A DNA stretch of 18,525 nt from CAYFJO01 sp964343305 (GTDB taxonomy: Bacteria > Planctomycetota > Planctomycetia > Pirellulales > Pirellulaceae). A model generated the notes under the pieces. That model was not told the origin of the DNA and ran no database searches. It saw only the letters and a list, made by a program, of their open reading frames with translations. The position numbers and the translations under genes are program-made. The stretch spans positions 1-18,525 of the forward strand of contig CAYFJO010000201.1 in assembly GCA_964343305.1 (NCBI GenBank), written 5' to 3'. How positions within the stretch are numbered: position 1 is the stretch's first letter; each line of letters starts with the position of its first letter. Shown piece after piece: positions 13,871 through 18,525 of the stretch.

Positions 13871-16457
13871 GCAACACTGCGCCAAAATCTTTGCCATCCG
13901 CATCGGCCGCATAACCGACACTCTCCGTGTGCAGACGATAATCTGCCGCCGACAATCGCGCATCGTCACCGAGGATCGCTCCACGAACTCCGTCCCCCGC
14001 GTATCGCACATCTCCTTGGACGGAATTCGATTTTTCCGCTCGCCAGAACTCGATCCATTGGGTCAGGTCGTTAGGTGCTCGCGTCGAATGAACCTGACGC
14101 TGGCCAATCTGGATTCCAAGCATTCGCATCGTGTGCGAATAGGCGTTCGATCGTTCGTACCAATTCAAGACTCGATGAAGCCAATCGAGCCCGCCTGTCG
14201 GCAGCGGTCGGAAATCGGAAACATCTCGCGGCGTTTGAAAAATTTGCATAACGGCCGTCCGCACGTCGAACACATTGTGATGAGCGTCGATGACCATGGG
14301 ACGCCGATGATCGTCTTGACCGTTTCGCATGACTTCCGGCGGCATGCGAACAAGAATCGAGATGGCATTCTTCGCGACGATGGTATTGTTGCTGAGTTCC
14401 AATCGAGCGGCCGGCAAAATCGGCGACATCGATTGACACGTGACCGCGTTGCGCACGGTGTGGACACAGTTCTTTAGTAGTAATTGAGAATTCTCTTTCG
14501 CCCCCCAACGCACGCTGACGCCATCTCGACACACAAACATGCAATTCTGCAACTCACAGTCCGTCGCATCTTCGGTCCAGACGCAGCCACCTTCGTTTTG
14601 CACGAAACGGCAATTGTCGACGAACAACGGCGTTCGAAATGCCACCACCAAAAAATCGGCGGGCGAAGAAAACTGTTGCGGGCGAGAATTTGGCGGGCGA
14701 TTTTGTGGTGGGCGTCGAAACTCGAGGCCTTTCAGCGTCAGCGGCGAATTGGTGTGCAACAGCGGAAAGTCATTCGTGCCCGGAGATTGTTGGATGACAG
14801 GCGTAAATCCCTTGGCCGCGATGATTTCCAAACGCCGGTTGTCGACGGCAATCGGTGGTGTCACAAAAGGACCATTCCCGTAAACCATAATCACATCGCC
14901 TTCGCGAGCGGAACCGATGGCAGCTTGTAATGTTGCGAATTTTCGGGAACCGACGGCAAACGGTTGTGTGTCAGGACGCGGATCGTTCCGCGATGGCGAC
15001 GGGATTTGAGAATCTTGCGCGTGGATCGTTGGGCGATTATCAACAATGGGTGGCGCGTCTTCCGTCTCGGGATCGGTCGGCGAAGAACCAGCATTGAGAA
15101 GCCCAACCACAGAAGCGAAACAGACTAACACGATTGCGGCGGCCATCGCGATGCGGACTCCGAGATGATTCCACCAGTGGAATTGGGATTCATCGTCGCG
15201 CGGACATTTTTCGAAATTCGAGATGGGCGGCGGTGTGACGAGCGCGGCCGGCTGGCGAGGCGGACTCATGTTGCTCGATCCAAATTCACTTGCCGCGGGC
15301 GCGGATTGGATTTCGGTGTAGTGCTGCATCAACAAACGCACGACCTCGTCCGCCGATTGAAACCGGTCGTTGGGATTCTTGGCGTGTAGTTTCTCGATCA
15401 CCGCGATCAACCAGTTGGGAATCATCGGGTTGAATTGTCCGATCGCGATCGGTGCTTCGGTTTGTAATTGGTTGATCAGAGCTAGCACCGACGGTCCCCT
15501 GAACGGCGGTCGATTCGTACACAGCGAATACAGCACGCTGCCGAGGCTGAACAAATCGGCGCGGTGATCGATCGCGGCATCGGTGGCTTGTTCCGGTGCC
15601 ATGTAGGCCGGCGTTCCGGTCAGAATGCCGGATTTCGTCAGTTGGACGTCGTCGGCCGTTCGCGCCAGACCAAAGTCGGTGATCTTGACCCAGTCCGTGT
15701 CTCGCTCGAGCAGAATGTTCGCGGGCTTGATGTCGCGATGGACCAATCCGCAATCATGTGCCGCAGCCAATCCGGCCGCCGTTTGAATGCCGATGCGGAC
15801 GATTTCCTTGACGGTCAGCGGGCCGTCTTGCATGTGCTGTTCGAGCGACTGGCCGTCGTAGTATTCCATGACCAAAAACGGCAAAGCGTTGTTTTCCTCG
15901 ACGGCGTGGATCGTGACAACGTGGCGATGATTGACCGCCGCGGCGGATCGAGCTTCGCGGACAAAACGCTGTCGAGCGGTCACGTTCCACGCTTGATGCG
16001 GAGCGAGCACTTTGAGCGCGACAATGCGGTTGAGCGACGGATCGCGAGCTTTCAGCACGATTCCCATCCCGCCGCGACCGATCTCGTCGATGACTTCGTA
16101 CGAGCCCAGTCGACCGAGATGCTCTGGATCGTCCGTCGGTGCGAGGAAGGTCAGCGGTTCTTCATCCGCGATCGAAAACGACCGCGTCTCACGGTGCGAC
16201 ACGTCGTCGTGAAGTTCGTCGATGGCCTGTTGAATCTCGGTATTTAAACCGCCTCCGACGACGGTTCCGTGCCGTCCCAAATTCCGCACGACATCGTCAC
16301 GCAAATCTTGTTCGCTGGCCAAGGACTCCAGCGTTGTTTGACACGCCGGACAGGTGTCGAGATGCGTCGCCAGTTGCAATTCTTCTTGTTGCGAAGCGCC
16401 GCCATTTATTAATGAAGCCAGGCGATCGCGATCGGGACATGTGGTTTGTGCCGTCAT
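13851..16457 (-). CDS. Membrane Ser/Thr kinase with anti-sigma zinc motif and beta-helix-like exterior
   Basis: 868 residues. The N-terminus holds a zinc anti-sigma (ZAS) pattern: C7, H32, C36, C39 (C-x24-H-x3-C-x2-C). The Hanks-type kinase domain (about 120-380) is intact: GRGGMG 127-132, K149, HRD 240-242, K244, N247, DFG 261-263, APE 287-289. One TM lies at about 436-457. The outer part begins with FATLQAAIGSAREGDVIMVY near 507 and continues with short repeats (LELSNNTIVAKNAISILVR) typical of right-handed beta-helix/pectin-lyase-like folds, perhaps a carbohydrate or ligand sensor. Its ATG overlaps the TGA of the sigma gene (ATGA), with AGGTG just upstream. The likely job is to sense outside signals and control the sigma factor by binding and/or phosphorylation. 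The catalytic call is strong; the sigma link is inferred from coupling and the ZAS motif. Confidence 0.93.
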   Translation of the reverse strand: MTAQTTCPDRDRLASLINGGASQQEELQLATHLDTCPACQTTLESLASEQDLRDDVVRNLGRHGTVVGGGLNTEIQQAIDELHDDVSHRETRSFSIADEEPLTFLAPTDDPEHLGRLGSYEVIDEIGRGGMGIVLKARDPSLNRIVALKVLAPHQAWNVTARQRFVREARSAAAVNHRHVVTIHAVEENNALPFLVMEYYDGQSLEQHMQDGPLTVKEIVRIGIQTAAGLAAAHDCGLVHRDIKPANILLERDTDWVKITDFGLARTADDVQLTKSGILTGTPAYMAPEQATDAAIDHRADLFSLGSVLYSLCTNRPPFRGPSVLALINQLQTEAPIAIGQFNPMIPNWLIAVIEKLHAKNPNDRFQSADEVVRLLMQHYTEIQSAPAASEFGSSNMSPPRQPAALVTPPPISNFEKCPRDDESQFHWWNHLGVRIAMAAAIVLVCFASVVGLLNAGSSPTDPETEDAPPIVDNRPTIHAQDSQIPSPSRNDPRPDTQPFAVGSRKFATLQAAIGSAREGDVIMVYGNGPFVTPPIAVDNRRLEIIAAKGFTPVIQQSPGTNDFPLLHTNSPLTLKGLEFRRPPQNRPPNSRPQQFSSPADFLVVAFRTPLFVDNCRFVQNEGGCVWTEDATDCELQNCMFVCRDGVSVRWGAKENSQLLLKNCVHTVRNAVTCQSMSPILPAARLELSNNTIVAKNAISILVRMPPEVMRNGQDDHRRPMVIDAHHNVFDVRTAVMQIFQTPRDVSDFRPLPTGGLDWLHRVLNWYERSNAYSHTMRMLGIQIGQRQVHSTRAPNDLTQWIEFWRAEKSNSVQGDVRYAGDGVRGAILGDDARLSAADYRLHTESVGYAADADGKDFGAVLPFAPRK

Positions 16458-17050
16458 CGATCACCTATCGCTTCGATTTTTTCTTTCAACTTGGCCAGCA
16501 CCCGGCTCTTGGCGATGTAGACGGCTCCGACGCTGAGACCTACCGCCTCGCCAACTTGTTGAGCGCCCTTGCCTTCGACGGCGGTTTGCCAAAACGCTTG
16601 CCAGGTCGATTCTTTGAAACTCGCCCGCACTTGTTCGGCGGCCCAATCGAACATTCGCTTTTCGTATTCTTGTTCCCAGTACTCAGCGACTTCGTCATCA
16701 GTGGCCGATTCCTTTTCCAGGATGTCGATCATGCCCGTATCGCCGCTGCCTTGGGCTTGCCGTCGACGCCGGTCCAGAAACGTGTTCAACGTGTTGCGAG
16801 TGATCGTCAGCAACCAGCCGCGAAACGAACCGCGCTCGGGATCGTAATCCAACCGGCCAATCGCCCCCGCAACGCGTCGCAACACTTCCTGGGTCAAATC
16901 CGATGCGTCCGCATCCTGAAGCGCATACTTCATCAAGAAGCGATAAATCAGCGGCGTATAGAGATGTGCGAACTCTTCCCAAGCCACGTGGTTCTGGGCA
17001 TCGCGGATACGAATCAGCAAACTGGGCCGAGTGGAATAAGAATCATTCAT
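16454..17050 (-). CDS. ECF-type RNA polymerase sigma factor
   Basis: 198 residues from the ATG whose complement is 17048-17050. A longer form from a GTG at 17206 is rejected because family homology begins at STRPSLLIRIRD. Region sigma-2 spans about 20-95 (LYTPLIYRFLMKYALQDADA, DLTQEVLRRV, GSFRGWLLTITRN). Region sigma-4 lies at about 145-195 (TWQAFWQTAVEGKGAQQVGE, VGLSVGAVYIAKSRVLAKLK). Size and layout match planctomycete ECF groups that are genetically linked to Ser/Thr kinases. Its stop overlaps the kinase start by four bases, so the two are translationally coupled and probably made in fixed ratio. No Shine-Dalgarno site is evident before the start. Target promoters are not known; autoregulation through the 555-base divergent upstream region is possible. 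Confidence 0.9.
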   Translation of the reverse strand: MNDSYSTRPSLLIRIRDAQNHVAWEEFAHLYTPLIYRFLMKYALQDADASDLTQEVLRRVAGAIGRLDYDPERGSFRGWLLTITRNTLNTFLDRRRRQAQGSGDTGMIDILEKESATDDEVAEYWEQEYEKRMFDWAAEQVRASFKESTWQAFWQTAVEGKGAQQVGEAVGLSVGAVYIAKSRVLAKLKEKIEAIGDR

Positions 17051-17605
17051 CGACGGTTCGCCAACCAGCGGGAGAGTTTGGACACAATCCGGCTGATCGT
17101 AATCCGATCGTTCAGTCGCGACAATAGCCACCTGCTTGACCCCCACTTTGCTGGTCCAGAAAACGCCCAACGTTTCTACCAATAAGTAGCATTTGTTTCG
17201 CGACACGCCGGATTTCGCGAATCAAATGCCCGCAGAATCGACAAAACGGTCCCATTTAAACATTCAAAACGGATGCACATAGAAGACAAACGCCGTGACG
17301 ACAGAATTATTGCTTTTCGTGATCGCTATATTCTGTGGGCGACAGCGTGACGGCGAGTATCGCGAGACGTTGTTGCCTGAGATTCAAACATCTGATAACT
17401 CAAAATATGACGTTTGGCCGTCTTGAGGAGGTTCTGTCGATTTTGCCTTGTAGGCGGAATCCGTCCTCATGGCAGCGTGTAAACTCCTATTATCGAAGGG
17501 TTTGCACACTTTTCTAGCGAAGTGAGGCCACAAACCGAACTTGACCGAGGGTGAAAATCGAAAGTAAAGTTGAATGAGGTGCTGGGCCAATACGAGGATG
17601 TGAGC
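17051..17605. other. Divergent regulatory region
   Basis: 555 bases between the sigma gene and the divergent hypothetical gene. No protein-like frame was found: the minus-strand frame 17384-18181 is a shadow. A small symmetric element GATCG-TAATC-CGATC lies at 17095-17109, a possible operator near the sigma start. A fragment resembling the GGCGGAATCCGTCC part of the palindrome family lies near 17452-17467. The stretch 17240-17400 is richer in A and T than the genes, as expected of promoter DNA. Confidence 0.45.
17541..17570 (+). promoter_or_regulatory. Candidate promoter (TTGACC-N18-TAAAGT)
   Basis: TTGACC at 17541-17546 matches 5 of 6 bases of the -35 consensus. It is followed by 18 bases and TAAAGT at 17565-17570 (4 of 6). 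A start near 17577 would leave about 30 bases including GAGG before the ATG at 17606. The spacing supports the ATG at 17606 over the TTG at 17570. Confidence 0.4.
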
Positions 17606-18142
17606 ATGACATTGAATCATCCCATGGACACGCTCCAACGTTTCTTTGTTGGACTTGCCGAGTATACATTTCAAACCCATCTTGGCGTCGCCGACCCCCG
17701 TCTGGTTGATTACATCAGCGAACTTTTGATCCGGTTTGTTCGCTCTGAAGCCGTCTTCAAAGTTCGCAACCTGACCGGGCAGCAACTGGGTGAGATTGCC
17801 GAGATGTTGCCCGAAGCCGAACAGCGAATCGGCGACGCGCGACGTGCGGTTCATCAACACATCGGTGACTTTGCTTTGTTCTGGACGGGGCTCTACCCCG
17901 AATCGCTGCGGCCGCGGCGCACCGAAGAAGTGGATCGATTCGTCAACTACTGTCTGCACGGCAAACGTGCCTATGCGATCGCCAGCACGATTGAGACCGA
18001 CGAAGACGAAGCGGCACCAGGGGAAGTGTTGCATCGGCTGAGCGAAGAGTTTGAGATGTGTGCTTATGGACTTCGCGAAGTCCGCCGCGAATGGGAGCGG
18101 CGCGATGACGAGGACATGCCGCACCCGTTTCTGATTAATTAG
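17606..18142 (+). CDS. Conserved-looking hypothetical cytoplasmic protein
   Basis: 178 residues from the ATG at 17606, with GAGG eight bases upstream; a TTG at 17570 would add 12 residues but falls in the likely promoter. The protein is soluble and mostly helical (FFVGLAEYTFQTHLGVADPR, LVDYISELLIRFVRSE, AEMLPEAEQRIGDARRAVHQ), with a Trp-containing core segment (GDFALFWTGLYPESLRP) and an acidic C-terminal third ending in PHPFLIN. No signal peptide, TM or enzyme motif was recognised. A longer minus-strand open frame covers it, but the plus frame has the natural composition, promoter and ribosome site. It is divergent from the sigma/kinase genes and may or may not be under their control. Function unknown. 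Confidence 0.7.
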   Translation: MTLNHPMDTLQRFFVGLAEYTFQTHLGVADPRLVDYISELLIRFVRSEAVFKVRNLTGQQLGEIAEMLPEAEQRIGDARRAVHQHIGDFALFWTGLYPESLRPRRTEEVDRFVNYCLHGKRAYAIASTIETDEDEAAPGEVLHRLSEEFEMCAYGLREVRREWERRDDEDMPHPFLIN

Positions 18143-18151
18143 TTGCTCCAA

Positions 18152-18210
18152 TGTAGGGATCGTTGGCGAAACACACCGCATCGTAGCAGCCGCGCTTCAC
18201 GCACCCTACA
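18152..18210. repeat. TGTAGGG/CCCTACA-bounded repeat
   Basis: TGTAGGG at 18152-18158 and CCCTACA at 18204-18210 bound an element containing GCGCTTCACGCACCCTACA, a sequence type found as a dispersed repeat in many bacterial genomes. It lies ten bases after the stop of the hypothetical gene. Confidence 0.4.
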
Positions 18211-18229
18211 AGCCCCCTCTTTCTAGGTA

Positions 18230-18261
18230 GCCACAACGCGATTGGGGGAACTCGTTGTGGC
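18230..18261. repeat. GCCACAACG inverted repeat
   Basis: Perfect 9-bp inverted repeat (18230-18238 and 18253-18261) with a 14-base loop, in the space between the hypothetical gene and the right-edge gene. It is another short palindrome unlike the other families in sequence, and there is no T-run after it. Confidence 0.45.
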
Positions 18262-18366
18262 CCGTCTCGTCAAAAACCGGTAATCTAGTACTTTGACGGA
18301 CAACCGCGAGAACAGAACAGAGGCCTCTGCGGTGATCTAGCTGCGCTTTTGGCATGAAGGAAGACA

Positions 18367-18525
18367 ATGTCCGACTTTGATCCCTATTACAAGTGGCTTG
18401 GCATTCCGCCTGATGAGCAGCCGCCATCCTACTACCGCTTGCTGGGCTTGCCCAATTTCGAGGCAGATCCGGACGTGATTGATAACGCCGTGAACCAGCG
18501 AATGGCACACATCCGCACGTTCCAA
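18367..18525 (+). CDS. Planctomycete protein with FDPYYKWLGIPP N-terminus (truncated by window edge)
   Basis: The first 53 codons of a gene that runs off the right edge. It starts at the ATG at 18367 with AAGGAAG six bases upstream. The visible part reads MSDFDPYYKWLGIPPDEQPP and continues with SYYRLLGLPNFEADPDVIDN and a QRMAHIRTFQ element. This is a recurrent N-terminal module of planctomycete proteins, resembling a J-domain-like helical region, found before varied C-terminal parts, often TM segments or signalling domains. Everything after residue 53 lies outside the window, so the full function cannot be told. The start and frame are secure because of the motif and the strong ribosome site. 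Confidence 0.8.
   Translation, partial: MSDFDPYYKWLGIPPDEQPPSYYRLLGLPNFEADPDVIDNAVNQRMAHIRTFQ

Noticed and set aside
15564..16247. 227-residue plus-strand frame opposite the kinase domain
   Set aside because: The kinase on the other strand has all catalytic motifs; this frame is antisense noise.
16139..17185. 348-residue plus-strand open frame antisense to the sigma gene and the kinase start
   Set aside because: Covers two clearly recognised genes on the other strand; its translation is Arg-rich without any domain. It is a shadow of biased codon use.
17384..18181. 265-residue minus-strand open frame, longer than the plus-strand gene it covers
   Set aside because: Its start region lies in the repeat after the plus gene, it has no ribosome site, and the translation has an unnatural His/Phe/Arg-rich composition. 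The plus frame has a promoter, GAGG site and helical protein character.

Overview
The window reads as chromosomal DNA of a planctomycete, most likely of the Pirellula/Rhodopirellula type. The evidence is protein content: an ECF sigma factor coupled to a Ser/Thr kinase with an extracellular beta-helix-like tail, a DUF1598-type secreted protein, a zinc-ribbon PQQ-propeller protein, a zinc-ribbon VWA protein, a LEPR-XLL-like N-terminal motif, and a right-edge gene opening with the FDPYYKWLGIPP signature. The lineage is inferred from these families; there is no rRNA in the window. No tRNA, insertion sequence, CRISPR array or phage gene was seen.

Layout. 1-263 is a leader region with a small hairpin repeat and a good sigma70-like promoter for a zinc-ribbon/TM/PQQ-propeller protein (264-1661, +). 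A TerB-like protein (1707-2045, -) and a small membrane protein (2140-2391, -) follow. An altronate-dehydratase-type UxaA enzyme (2708-4258, +) converges on a DUF1598-type secreted protein with only two bases between the stops. From 12559 down to 4261 on the minus strand lies a run of envelope genes: a giant DUF4175-like membrane/coiled-coil protein, a secreted protein coupled to it by TAATG, a Tat-exported prenyltransferase-repeat protein, a membrane-anchored VWA protein and the DUF1598 protein.

The second minus-strand block (17050 down to 12732) is a signalling module: an ECF sigma factor; a kinase overlapping it by ATGA, which carries a zinc anti-sigma motif, a kinase domain, one TM and a beta-helix-like exterior; and then a short acidic repeat protein with a LEPR-XLL-like N-terminus. 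Divergent from it is a conserved-looking hypothetical protein (17606-18142, +). The right edge truncates a gene starting at 18367 (+).

The most unusual structure is a set of short palindromic repeats of several families scattered through the window. Several consist of two small hairpins in head-to-head orientation. One copy lies in frame inside the DUF4175-like gene, with a near-identical copy in the intergenic space just upstream of that gene. Another supplies the last codons and the stop of the kinase gene.
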